A stretch of 64,000 nucleotides of DNA from CAVQCX01 sp963711095 (GTDB taxonomy: Bacteria > Pseudomonadota > Gammaproteobacteria > Chromatiales > Chromatiaceae): contig CAVQCX010000030.1 in assembly GCA_963711095.1 (NCBI GenBank), positions 124,001 through 188,000 on the forward strand, given 5' to 3'. Positions within the stretch are counted from its first letter, which is position 1. Each line of letters starts with the position of its first letter. The translations under genes and the position numbers were made by a program. Of this stretch, positions 10,138 to 20,991 are shown piece by piece. Under the pieces are notes generated by a model. That model saw only the letters and a program-made list of their open reading frames with translations. It had not been told where the DNA came from and searched no databases.

Positions 10138-12601
10138 ATGAATAAGAAAACCCTCAGCGAAGATGACATCAGCGCCAAGTACATCACGCCCGCCGTCGCC
10201 AAAGCGGGTTGGGATGAGGCCACCCAGATTCGGCGGCAGGTCTACTTCACCAAAGGTCGGATCATCGTGCGCGGCAGGCTGGTCAGCCGCGGCAAGGCCA
10301 AGCGTGCCGATTACGTCCTCTATTGCCAGGGCATCCCGATCGCCCTGATCGAGGCCAAGGACAACAGCCACGCCGTCGGCGACGGCATGCAGCAGGCGCT
10401 CGAATACGCGCATACCCTGGCCGTGCCTTTCGTCTTCACCAGCAACGGCGACGGCTTCGTTTTCCACGACCGCACCGGCCAGAGTGCCCAGCTCGAAGAC
10501 CAGGCTCGCCCTGGACGCCTTTCCGGGCCCCGCAACGCTGTGGGCGCAATACCGCAGTTGGAAGGATCTCGAGCCCGCGCAAGAGGCCATAGTTCTCCAG
10601 CCCTACTATGACGATGGCGGTGGCAAGGAGCCGCGCTATTACCAGCGCAATGCGATCAATGCGGCGGTCGAGGCGATTGCGAAGGGGCAGGACCGCATCC
10701 TGCTGGTCATGGCGACCGGCACCGGCAAGACCTACACGGCCTTCCAGATCATCTGGCGGCTTTGGAAGGCGAAGCAGAAGAAACGCATCCTGTTCCTGGC
10801 CGACCGCAACGTGCTGATCAACCAGGCCATGGTCAACGACTTCCGGCCCTTCGGCGCGGCGATGGCCAAGCTCAGCACCAGCGCCAAGACCATCGAGCGT
10901 GCCGATGGCACCCTGGTCGCTCTGACCACCGCGATCGACAGGCACCGCCGCATCGACACCGCCTACGAGATATACGTCGGGCTGTACCAGGCCATCACCG
11001 GGCCGGACGAGCGACAGAAGCTGTTCCGCGAGCTCTCGCCCGGCTTCTTCGATCTCATCGTCATCGACGAGTGTCACCGCGGCAGCGCCGCCGAGGATTC
11101 CGCCTGGCGGGAGATCCTGGAATATTTCTCGGGCGCCACACAGATCGGCCTCACCGCCACGCCCAAGGAAACGGCATACGTCTCCAACATCCATTATTTC
11201 GGCAAGCCGGTGTTCAGCTACTCCCTCAAGCAGGGCATCCGGGACGGCTTTCTCGCGCCCTACAAGGTCATCAAGGTGCACCTGGATGTCGATGTGGAGG
11301 GTTACCGCCCCACACCGGGGGAGACCGACCTCGACGGCGACGAGATCGAAGACCGCCACTACAACCAGAAGGACTTCGACCGGGTGCTGGTCATCGACGA
11401 GCGCACCCGGCGCGTCGCCCGATGGGTCTCCGAATACCTCAAGCAGAGCGGCGACCGCTTCCAGAAGACCATCGTCTTCTGCGTCGACACCGAGCACGCC
11501 GCCCGCATGCGTCAGGCGTTGATCAACGAGAACGCCGACCTCGCCCGGCTGAACAGCCGCTACGTGATGCGCATCACCGGCGACGACCCCGAAGGCCAGG
11601 CCCAGCTCGACAACTTCATCGACCCGGAGGCCCGGTATCCGGTCATCGTCACCACCTCGCGACTGCTCTCCACAGGGGTCGACGCCCAGACCTGCCGCCT
11701 CATCGTTCTGGAGCGCGAAGTCGGCTCCATGACCGAATTCAAGCAGATCGTCGGGCGCGGCACCCGGGTGCACGAGGACACCAGGAAGTACTACTTCACG
11801 CTGGTCGATTTCCGCAAGGCGACCAACCACTTCGCGGACCCGGACTTCGACGGCGAGCCGGTGCAGATCTACGAGCCCGGGGAAGGCGATGCCCCGACCC
11901 CGCCGGACGACCTGCCGTCCCCCGACGAGGGGGAAGACACCATTGCGCCGCAGCCGGGCGACGATGAGACCCTCGTCGACGCGCCGATTCCGCCCGACAT
12001 CGGCCTGCCGCCCGACGTCGCCGAGCCGGGCCGCGGCAAGTACTACATCAAGGGCCGACCGGTCACGGTGCTCGCCGAGCGCGTGGAGTACCTCGACGAA
12101 GACGGCAGGCTCGTCACCGAGAGCCTGCGCGACTACTCGCGCCGCGCCATCCGCAGCCACTACGCCAGCCTCGACCAATTCCTCCGTCGATGGCGCTCCA
12201 CCGAGCGCAAAGAGGCCATCATCGACGAGCTTGCGGATGAAGGGCTCTTGCTCGCGCCGCTGATGGAGGAGGTCGGCAAGGAGCTCGATCCTTTCGATCT
12301 CATCTGCCATATCGCCTTCGACCAGCCGCCACTGACGCGCCGCGAGCGTGCCGGCCAGGTCAAGAAGCGCGACCCGTTCACCAAGTACGGACCCCAGGCC
12401 CGCGCGGTGCTGGAGGCGCTGCTCGCCAAGTACCAGGACGAAGGCGTAGTCGCCGGCCTGGACAATGTCCGCCTGCTGGAGATCCCACCCTTCAACAGCA
12501 TGGGCACGCCGCTGCAGCTCCTCAGGCAATTCGGCGACAGGGACGGCTTCGAGCAGGCCGTTCACGAATTGCAGGCCGCGCTCTACCAGGAGCCCGCCTG
12601 A
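10138..12601 (+). pseudogene. hsdR: Type I restriction enzyme R subunit, one frameshift
   Basis: The N-terminal part starts at ATG 10138 (MNKKTLSEDDISAKYITPAV) and carries the PD-(D/E)xK nuclease region (RADYVLY..IPIALIEAKDNSH). The frame changes near 10490-10510. The remaining ~700 codons hold the SF2 translocase: GTGKT (motif I), DECHRGS (II), TATPKE (III), then ATTGVDAQ-like and QIVGRGTRVHEDT motifs, and an EcoEI-type C-terminal region. Restored length is about 820 residues, normal for EcoEI-like HsdR. The lesion separates the nuclease from the motor, so restriction activity is probably lost unless frameshifting occurs. hsdM begins 3 bp after the stop. Confidence 0.85.
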
Positions 12602-12604
12602 TCC

Positions 12605-14063
12605 ATGTCCGCGAGAGCCACGGTCAAATCCATCCAGGACATCATGCGCCAGGATGTGGGCGTCGACGGCGACGCCCAGCGCCTGTCCCAGCTCTGCTGG
12701 ATGTTCTTCCTCAAGATCATCGACGACCAGGACCAGGAGCTGGAGGTCACGCGGGACAACTACCGCTCGCCGATCCCCAGGCGCCTGCAATGGCGCGCCT
12801 GGGCGGCCGACCCGGAAGGCATGACCGGCGAGGAGCTGCTCGACATTCATCAACGGCGACCTGTTCCCGGCACTCAAGGGGCTCCCGGCGCGGGGCACCA
12901 GCGCCAACCGCGCGCGCGTGGTGAGAGGCGTGTTCGAGGACGCCTACAATTACATGAAGTCCGGCCAGCTCCTGCGCCAGGTCATCAACAAGATCAGCGG
13001 CGTCGACTTCAACGACCTGGCCGACCGCAAGCACTTCGGGGAGATCTACGAGCAGCTGCTCAACGATCTGCAGAGCGCCGGCAACGCCGGCGAGTACTAC
13101 ACGCCCCGCGCCGTCACCGCCTTCATGGCGGCTCGCATCGACCCCAGGCCGGGCGAGATCCTGTTCGACCCGGCCTGCGGCACCGGCGGCTTCCTGACCT
13201 GCGCCATCCGGCACATGCGCGAGCGCTACGTCAAGCGGCCGAAGCACGAGCAGGCCCTGCAGGCCGGACTGCGCGCGGTGGAGAAGAAGCAGCTGCCGCA
13301 CATGCTCTGCGTCACCAACATGCTGCTGCACGGCATCGAAGACCCCAGCTTCGTGCGCCACGACAACACCCTGGCCCGGCCCTACGTCAGCTACGGCCAG
13401 AGCGACCGGGTGGACATCATCCTCACCAATCCGCCCTTCGGTGGAAAGGAAGAGGACGGCATCGAGTCCAACTTCCCGGCCCACTTCCGTACCAAGGAGA
13501 CCGCGGACCTGTTCCTGGCGCTGTTCATCCGGCTGCTCAAGCCCGGCGGACGCGCCGCCGTGGTGCTGCCCGACGGCAGCCTGTTCGGCGAGGGCGTGAA
13601 GACCCGGCTCAAGGAGCACCTGCTCCAGGAGTGCGACCTGCACACCATCGTGCGCCTGCCCAACAGCGTGTTCAGGCCCTACGCCAGCATCGGCACCAAT
13701 CTGCTGTTCTTCGAGAAGGGTGAGCCGACCCGGGAGGTCTGGTTCTACGAGCACCGCGTCCCCGAGGGTCAGAAGGGCTACTCGATGACCAAGCCGATCC
13801 GCGTCGAGCACCTGCAAGGCTGCGTGGACTGGTGGGGCGGGGCGGAGCGAAAGGGCCGGCAGCAGACCGAGCAGGCCTGGCGGGTCGGCATCGAGGAGAT
13901 CAAGGCGCGCAACTACAACCTCGACTTCAAGAACCCGCACACCGTCGCCGCAGACCACGGCGACCCGGAAGAGCTGCTGGCCAGGCTCGATGAGGCCGAG
14001 CGGCAGGCCGCCGCGCTGCGCGAGCAGCTGAAGGGCATCCTGGCCGAGGCGCTGCTGCGATGA
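12605..14063 (+). pseudogene. hsdM: Type I restriction-modification DNA methyltransferase, one frameshift
   Basis: It starts at ATG 12605 (MSARATVKSIQDIMRQDVG) with the HsdM N-terminal domain. The frame changes near 12843: GEELLDI is followed by out-of-frame codons, whereas the +1 frame reads FINGDLFPALKGLPARGTSA and continues to 14063. The methyltransferase core is intact in that frame: GEYYTPRAV, FDPACGTGGFL (SAM motif I) and LTNPPFGG (NPPF catalytic motif for N6-adenine). The C-terminal coiled region ends ATG-overlapping hsdS. Restored length is ~485 residues, the normal size. A single base insertion is the simplest cause. Confidence 0.85.
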
Positions 14064-15720
14064 ATCCCGCGCGGCTGCTCCAGCACTTTGATCGCATCGC
14101 CGAGGCGCCCGACGCCGTTCCGCGGCTGCGGCGGTTCATCCTCGATCTGGCCGTGCGCGGGAAGCTGGTGGAGCAGGACCCCAAAGACGAGCCGCGTGGG
14201 AAGGATTGCTCACGGGGATTCAAGCGGGAAGAAAGGGAAAAGGGGCTTCACCGTCGGCCGTCGTCTCCGATGAACTTTTGTTTCCATTGCCATGCGGCTG
14301 GTCCGCCGCGCACTTCGGAGATGCCTATTCCCTGGAATATGGTGACAACCTTCCCGCCCAGCAACGCTCTAACACCGGTGAGTATCCGGTCTACGGGTCA
14401 AGATGGCGTAGTCGGTACCCACAATGAATGTTTTGTGGACTCGCCGTGCATTATTGTGGGGAGGAAAGGCTCTGCTGGCGCGATAAATCTGTCGCTAACC
14501 GACGGTTGCTGTGCATTACCGATGTTGCCTACTACTGCATACCACAGAAAGGTCTGGATCTCGTCTTTTCGTTCAAGTTATTCCACACCCTTGGGTTCGA
14601 AACTTTGGGAAAAGGAGTCAAACCAGGTCTGAGCAGAAAGGAAGCGTACGTACTCCCTATCGCGATTCCGCCCCTCGCCGAACAACACCGCATCGTCGCC
14701 AAGGTCGATGAGCTGATGGCGCTGTGTGATCGGCTGGAGGCGGCGCAGGGCGAGCGGGAGCAGCGGCGCGACCGGCTGGTGGCGGCCAGCCTGCACCGCA
14801 TCAGACCAGCCCACGCGCCGCCGACACGCAGGGCGAGGTCGCCGCCTTCGCGCGAGCGCGCCCGCTTTACCTCGACCACCTCCCCCGCCTCACCACCCGC
14901 CCCGAGCACATCAAGTCCCTGCGCCAGACCATCCTCAACCTCGCTGTCCGGGGCCGCTTGTGCCCCAAGACCACCGAGTGACGAGCCGAGCTGTCTGGAG
15001 CTGCCGCAAGATCGAGGCGGGAAAGTCGATAGGGACATCCGCCGCGATAGCGAAAGCCCGATCGCCCCAGTTCAGTGCCGATGAGCCATTGTCGTCCAAC
15101 TGCCACTGGGCTTGGGCTCACTGTTGTGATCATTAGTCACAGACTCGGAACAATGGTTTCCGACGGCCCATGCCGTTACGATCGAGCCGAAGGCTATATC
15201 ACGATTCGCGTTACTGACAAGAACGGACGGATCTATTCGACTCTGCAGACATCGGACATATACCAGCGCAAGCCCACAAGTGATCGAGAAGGTACACGAT
15301 CAATAGGGTGACTGTACGTGACAATCGCTGGTTCAATCGGACGAGTCGCGAATGTGCGTCGAGTATCGACCATTGTGACATCAACCGAAGCGTTCTCGTT
15401 CGAATCTGAGCTAAGGTCGATCTCGACTGCTGAATCGCCGGTTCCTTCAACTGCGCTATCGATGCCCCCAGACGCAGAACATTTTGGCTGAAAACGAAGC
15501 GGATGCCCAACCAACATGCTCCGTCAGTCGATCTCAGGTAAATGCATTCCCCTCCCACCCCTCGCCGAACAACACCGCATCGTCGCCAAGGTCGATGAGC
15601 TGATGGCCGCTCTGCGACCAGCTGGAGGCCCAGCTCACCGCCGCCCAAACCGACAGCCGCCGCCTGCTCGAAGCGATTCTTCACGAGGCCCTGGCCCCAG
15701 CGACGGAGAATGCCGCTTGA
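14060..15720 (+). pseudogene. hsdS: Type I specificity subunit, multiply frameshifted
   Basis: ATG 14060 overlaps the hsdM stop. The start (MNPARLLQHFDRIAEAPDAV..RRFILDLAVRGKLVEQD) is the conserved HsdS N-terminus. Target-recognition domain 1 is then read in three pieces: PCGWSAAHFGDAYSLEYGDN in one frame, GVVGTHNECF..GRKGSAGAI in another, then back to FKLFHTLGF. The central repeat IPPLAEQHRIVAKVDELMAL occurs near 14665 and again near 15550, which is the paired conserved-region layout of HsdS. TRD2 between ~15010 and 15540 contains stops in every frame. The tail (DSRRLLEAILHEALAPATEN) is recognisable. At least four lesions are visible. Confidence 0.8.
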
Positions 15721-16516
15721 CCGGCGACGCGACCCCGTCCTTTGAGCGCTATATCGGCATCGACTACTCGGGCGCCGAAACGGCCACCGCCAGTCTCAAG
15801 GGCCTGCGCGTCTATCTGGCGGATCGGGCGACGCAGCCCGGGGAGGTCCTGCCGCCGCCCAGCCCGCGCAAGTACTGGACCCGGCGCGGCATCGCGGAAT
15901 GGCTGGTGGAGCGGCTGGGCGAGGACCTGCCCACGCTGGTCGGCATCGACCACGGCTTTTCCTTCCCGCTGCGGTACTTCGAGGTGCACCGCCTGCCGCC
16001 CGATTGGCCGGCGTTTCTGGACGACTTTCAGCGCCATTGGCCGACCGACCAGGACCAGGTCTACGTGGATTTCGTCCGCGATGGCGTCGTCGGCAAGCGG
16101 TGCGGAGCGCACCGGCAGCTCCCGGTGGCGGCGCCTGACGGAAGAGCGCACGGGCTCGGCCAAGTCGGTCTTTCACTTCGACGTGCCGGGCTCGGTCGCC
16201 AAGTCCACCCACGCCGGCCTACCCTGGCTGCGCTATCTCCGCCGCGAGCTCGGTGCGCGGGCTCACTTCTGGCCGTTCGACGGTTGGCGAGATTCCCGCC
16301 GGCCGCTCGGCGATCGTGGAGGCGTATCCGGCCCTGTGGAAGCACGCCTTCCCCCGGGAGGGACGCACGCCGGACCAGCACGACGCCTATGCAGTGGCGG
16401 CCTGGCTGCGCCAGACCGATCTCGATGGCCGTCTGGGAGGTTTCCTCGATCCCGCCCTGACGCCTGCGGAGCGTACGCTGGCCGAAGTAGAGGGCTGGAT
16501 ACTCGGGGTCGGGTGA
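15717..16516 (+). pseudogene. DUF429-like protein, two frameshifts
   Basis: Translated piecewise it reads FERYIGIDYSGAETATASLK, TLVGIDHGFSFPLRYFE and DQVYVDFVRDGV in one frame, then KSVFHFDVPGSVAKSTHAGL in a second frame after ~16095. After ~16285 it reads SAIVEAYPALWKHAFP and DQHDAYAVAAWLRQTDLDGR in a third frame. The IGIDYSGA opening and the DAYAVAAW helix recall DUF429 / RNase H-like proteins. A TTG at 15717 overlapping hsdS could be the original start. Such genes often sit beside restriction systems, but their role is unknown. The family call is moderate; the broken state is seen directly. Confidence 0.55.
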
Positions 16517-16865
16517 TCCGGCGCTCCGGTGCGGGCGCAGATGGCGCGGGACCTACGCGGGCCTGATCCCCAAAACGGCGGCGTCGCACGGCTCGTGGGC
16601 CGGCTGCTGCTCGGCGGTGTATTTCCTGTTGCGCGGCGTCAGGCGAAAGTAGTCTCGGAGAATCAGCGTGGCACCCTCGGCCTTCGCTGCGCCAGGCTTG
16701 GCAGTGGAGCCGAGAGCGCCGGCGAGCGCTGCTACCGACCTTACATTGGCTCGGTGCGGATCGAGCTCGAGATCATCCCGCTGGGCCGGGAAGGCCGGCG
16801 CCCTGTGACGACGGGGACCGACGATAGGTACCATTGGGAGCAGATCCACCCCGGAGACCCAAGCC
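16517..16865. other. No supported gene between the DUF429 remnant and mntA
   Basis: About 350 bases with short ORFs only. A minus-strand segment near 16600-16690 reads LILRDYFRLTPRNRKYTAEQ, which looks like a fragment of a real protein but could not be assigned. The mntA promoter must lie at the right end. Confidence 0.4.
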
Positions 16866-17171
16866 ATGCATCCGAGCTTGAATGTCGATGAAGCGGTCCT
16901 GGCCCGCATCTGCGAGGCGCATCGCATCCGCCGCCTGGCCTTGTTCGGCTCCCAGCTGAAGGGCGCCGCCCGGCCGGACAGCGACATCGACCTGCTGGTG
17001 GAGTTCTTCCCTGATGCGCGACCGACCCTGCTGGACGTGGCGCAGATCGAGATCGAACTGTCGCACGCCTTGCGGGGACGCAAGGTCGATCTGCGCACGC
17101 CACAGGACTTGAGCCGCTATTTCCGCGACGAGGTGGTGGGCACGGCGGAGATTCAGTATGTCGCCCGATGA
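16866..17171 (+). CDS. mntA: MntA-like minimal nucleotidyltransferase antitoxin
   Basis: 101 residues. The GS-x10-DxD nucleotidyltransferase signature is present: LFGSQLKG, then DSDIDLLVEF (residues ~25-42). In MntA/HepT systems this enzyme adds AMP units to the toxin HepT and silences it. The next gene is a HepT and overlaps by 14 bp, the normal arrangement. The third acidic residue can be taken from KVDLRT near residue 78. The protein is soluble, with no extra domains. The pair sits at the edge of the decayed restriction locus and seems intact. Confidence 0.85.
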   Translation: MHPSLNVDEAVLARICEAHRIRRLALFGSQLKGAARPDSDIDLLVEFFPDARPTLLDVAQIEIELSHALRGRKVDLRTPQDLSRYFRDEVVGTAEIQYVAR

Positions 17172-17496
17172 TCGCTGGCGTATACGCCACATGGCGGATG
17201 CTGCGGAGCAGGCGCTATCGTTCGTCGAGGGGCGTACGCGGGGAGATCTGGATCATGACGACATGCTGCTTCTGGCGCTGACCCGCGCGGTGGAGATCGT
17301 GGGCGAAGCCGCAGCGCAGGTGAGCGAGGCGGGGCGCGGAGAGTTTTCCAGCGTGCCCTGGCCACAGATCATCGGTATGCGCAATCGCCTGATACACGCC
17401 TATTTCGACATCAACCGCGACATTCTCTGGGACACGGTGCAGCTTGCGCTGCCGGTACTGCTTGCGCAGTTGAAGTCCCTGCTCGAAACAGACTGA
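17158..17496 (+). CDS. hepT: HepT-like toxin (HEPN RNase)
   Basis: 112 residues. The HEPN active-site motif R-x4-H-x-Y is visible as RNRLIHAYF (Arg, His and Tyr all kept) near residue 80. The rest is an alpha-helical bundle (HMADAAEQALSFVEGRTRGD, LLALTRAVEIVGEAAAQV). HepT cleaves RNA and is neutralised by AMP addition on the Tyr by MntA, encoded just upstream with overlap. ATG 17158 is the natural start. The gene is intact. The minus-strand homing-endonuclease ORF converges on it 13 bp beyond its stop. Confidence 0.85.
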   Translation: MSPDDRWRIRHMADAAEQALSFVEGRTRGDLDHDDMLLLALTRAVEIVGEAAAQVSEAGRGEFSSVPWPQIIGMRNRLIHAYFDINRDILWDTVQLALPVLLAQLKSLLETD

Positions 17497-17509
17497 GGCA
17501 CCCTGGCCA

Positions 17510-17779
17510 TCACGAATCACAAGCGGCTAGGGAAGGCGTGGAAGCGCCTTGTGGGTGGTGAGTCCGGGTGATGCGTTTGCCAGTGATCTTGCCCGCGCCG
17601 ACCCTGTCGAGAACGTATTCCAGCAGACCCTTTTCGGTGTTGCTGATGCTGACGGCCAGCTGGCGATTCTCGTCGCGGTGCTTGCGGGTCAGCGTGATGG
17701 TGCCTTCGCCGTCGATGAGTCCGGCGATATAGGCGGCGTCTACCTCACTGATCTGATTGGTGTTCTTGTAAGCGACCAT
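17510..17779 (-). CDS. LAGLIDADG homing endonuclease, short or truncated
   Basis: 89 residues from ATG 17779 (MVAYKNTNQISEVDAAYIAG); TTG 17797 is an alternative. AYIAGLIDGEGTITL is a LAGLIDADG helix with its catalytic acid, followed by beta strands (LAVSISNTEKGLLEYVLDRV, GAGKITGKR). A single-motif protein should be ~150 residues and act as a homodimer. This one stops soon after the first alpha/beta unit with a tail (HHPQGASTPSLAACDS) that looks out of frame, so it is probably 3'-truncated. It lies immediately downstream of the intron-bearing tmRNA gene, beyond that gene's terminator, on the same strand. It may be the past mobiliser of the intron. Confidence 0.7.
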   Translation of the reverse strand: MVAYKNTNQISEVDAAYIAGLIDGEGTITLTRKHRDENRQLAVSISNTEKGLLEYVLDRVGAGKITGKRITRTHHPQGASTPSLAACDS

Positions 17780-17794
17780 CCCTGGCTCTCCCGG

Positions 17795-17826
17795 CAAAAG
17801 AAAAGCCCTGGCATGGTGCCAGGGCC
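17795..17826 (-). terminator. Rho-independent terminator of ssrA
   Basis: On the minus strand, GCCCTGGCACCATGCCAGGG forms a stable hairpin and is followed by CTTTTCTTTT. It starts about seven bases after the tmRNA CCA end. Confidence 0.88.
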
Positions 17827-17832
17827 GGATGT

Positions 17833-18466
17833 TGGTGGAGGCGGCGGGACAGTTGGCTCCCCGTCTTTCGACAGGGCCTGGACTATTCCTTCACCTGCCG
17901 TCGTCGGCAGGGGAGGGCGTGTTGTGGGTCGTGCCCGGTGGCATCGACCCACCCTAGTACTCCGTGGGGCTGTGCCCTTTAGGAGCCTATGAGTCTCTAG
18001 CCGGCTTACTGGTTTCCCATCCACCGGACGGCGTTGGCATTGGACCACTGTCCCTTAGCGTTCACCGTATGAGCCCTCTTTTCCAACGGGGATCACTCCC
18101 CGTGGCGACCATTGCGTTAATCGAACCCGCGTCCGCAAGCCCTCCGCCTGAGGCTCTACATGCTTAGTCGAGTCTACTGTGTTTAACCCCTCACTGCCCG
18201 ACCGACAGGGCCTGCGAGCGGCGATTCCGGTAAGGTTTTAGCGGGTCGGCCCCGGACGAGCTTCACCGCGATCTTGTGAGAATCGACGCCTGATTCCTGG
18301 ACGCACAAGCACGGCTCCAGTCAGACGGCACCCTACCGGGTATTAAGCGGCGAGCGCGTAGTTGTCGTCGTTGGCAACTATCATGTTGCGGTTGGTTTTA
18401 CGAGGTGCTCCGCCCCTCGGCATGCCTCTCAGGTTTCGCGACCCACGTCGAAGCCATGTCGCCCCC
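17833..18466 (-). ncRNA. ssrA: tmRNA, interrupted by a group I intron
   Basis: The 5' end at 18466 (GGGGGCGACATGGCTTCGAC) pairs as acceptor stem with CGCCTCC before ACCA at the 3' end (17833). The tag reading frame is at 18375-18343 and encodes ANDDNYALAA followed by TAA. The T-arm is split: GCGGGTTCGAT ends the 5' exon at 18120 and TCCCGC resumes at 17849. Joining them gives a normal T-stem with a TTCGATT loop, so the mature RNA is ~364 nt. The tmRNA rescues stalled ribosomes with SmpB, whose gene lies 68 bp upstream on the same strand. The RNA works only if the 270-nt intron splices. Confidence 0.95.
17850..18119 (-). mobile_element. Group I self-splicing intron in the tmRNA T-loop
   Basis: It starts with TAACGCAATG after an exon U and ends CCAACTG, giving the terminal guanosine of group I introns. 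The exon CGAU can pair with GUCG inside the intron (nt ~11-14), putting the required U-G wobble at the 5' splice site (P1). A P7 helix is possible between GACUCAU (one base bulged) and AUAGUC followed by C, matching the conserved R and S elements. The intron has no ORF; a LAGLIDADG ORF lies just outside, downstream of the gene. Insertion in the tmRNA T-loop is a known group I site. The exact splice points are inferred from exon joining. Confidence 0.88.
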
Positions 18467-18534
18467 TGAACTACAAGTAAGACAGTCTAGGGCCAGAGGG
18501 GTTCCGGGGCAAGGACTGGACTCGCAGGCCGCGC

Positions 18535-19008
18535 TCATGTGTGCCGGCGCAGGCGTTCCTTCTCGCGCTGCCAGTCGCGCTCCTTGTCGGTGGCGCGCTT
18601 GTCGTGCAGCTTCTTGCCCTTGGCGAGCCCGATCTGGACCTTGGTCTTGCCGCGCTTCCAGTACAGGGAGAGCGGCACCAGGGTGTAGCCGCGCCGCTCG
18701 GTGAGGCCGATCAGCTTGTCGAGCTCCTCGCGGTGCAGCAGCAGCTTGCGGGTGCGGGTCGGGTCGGGGCTGATGTGGGTCGAGGCGGTCTGCAACGGGG
18801 TGATATGGGCCCCGAACAGGAACGCCTCGCCTTGCTTGACGGTGACGTAGCTCTCGCTGATCTGCGCCCGCCCGGAGCGCAGGCTCTTGACCTCCCAGCC
18901 TTCCAGCGCGACGCCGGCCTCGTAGGTCTGCTCGATGAAGTAGTCGTGGCGGGCCTTCTTGTTGAGCGCGATGGTAGCGCTGCCCGGCGTGCTGGTTTTC
19001 TTGGCCAT
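18535..19008 (-). CDS. smpB: SsrA-binding protein SmpB
   Basis: 157 residues from ATG 19008 (MAKKTSTPGSATIALNKKAR). The beta-barrel shows the family blocks HDYFIEQTYEAGVALEGWEV, KSLRSGRAQISESYV and FLFGAHITPL. The C-terminal tail is basic (LHDKRATDKERDWQREKERL), as needed to mimic the decoding-site helix. SmpB binds the tRNA-like domain of tmRNA and brings it to stalled ribosomes. It lies directly upstream of ssrA on the same strand. The longer upstream extension of the frame has no family match and is not used. Confidence 0.95.
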   Translation of the reverse strand: MAKKTSTPGSATIALNKKARHDYFIEQTYEAGVALEGWEVKSLRSGRAQISESYVTVKQGEAFLFGAHITPLQTASTHISPDPTRTRKLLLHREELDKLIGLTERRGYTLVPLSLYWKRGKTKVQIGLAKGKKLHDKRATDKERDWQREKERLRRHT

Positions 19009-19181
19009 GGCGAGGGATTTTAGGGGAGAGGCCGGGAATGCGCCACGGCCCAACGGGCCGGCGGCTTCCTTGTCCTGGGCGTCGAATTCACCGAGAATGG
19101 GGCGCCGTTCGGGGTCCTCACAAGCAGCGGGTCGGAGCCTTCCGGACAGCCGCGAGCCATCAAGAACCACAGAGAGCAACC

Positions 19182-20556
<1,375 letters not shown>

Positions 20557-20564
<8 letters not shown>

Positions 20565-20991
20565 CGTGCGCAAGAGTGCCTTGGTGCCCTTTTCCGCGGC
20601 CCAGATGTATGCCCTGGTCAATGACGTGGAGTCCTACCCCAGGTTCCTGCCCTGGTGCGACAACACCGAGCTGCTGTTGCGCAACGGAGACCGGCAGTGC
20701 GGGCGCATCGAGGTGCGGCGCGCCGGGATTCACCAGTGGTTTACCACTTGCAACCGCCTGGTGGAGAACGAGCGCATCGACATCCACCTGGAAGAGGGGC
20801 CGTTTCGCAAGCTCGAGGGAAACTGGGTGTTCACGGCGCTCGGCAAGCAGGCCAGTAAGGTGGAGCTGACGCTGGAATTCGAGTTCGCCGGTCGGCTGAT
20901 CAGCGCCGCCTTCGGCCCGGTGTTCAACCACGTCGCCAACACGTTGGTCGATGCCTTTGTCAAACGCGCAAAGGAGCTCTACCGTGGCTGA
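20557..20991 (+). CDS. ratA: RatA-type START-domain protein (COQ10-like)
   Basis: 144 residues. Start is TTG 20557, overlapping the transporter stop; GTG 20566 is a close alternative. The START/polyketide-cyclase fold is shown by FSAAQMYALVNDVESYPRFL, PWCDNTELL and the C-terminal helix FNHVANTLVDAFVKRAKELY. In E. coli RatA is described as blocking 50S-30S association; eukaryotic Coq10 binds ubiquinone, and that role is also argued for bacterial members. It is followed with overlap by rnfH and next to bamE, the usual gammaproteobacterial layout. The toxin label is therefore uncertain though the family is clear. Confidence 0.88.

Noticed and set aside
10436..12907. 823-codon minus-strand ORF opposite hsdR
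   Set aside because: It mirrors the hsdR codon pattern at high GC; no family motif, while the plus strand has a complete helicase set.
15010..15540. Separate small genes between the two HsdS conserved regions
   Set aside because: Short ORFs there match the expected position of target-recognition domain 2 and are broken pieces of it.
17840..18470. Two-piece (permuted) tmRNA
   Set aside because: The order of parts is standard and the break is in the T-loop with group I intron boundaries, not a permuted acceptor arrangement.
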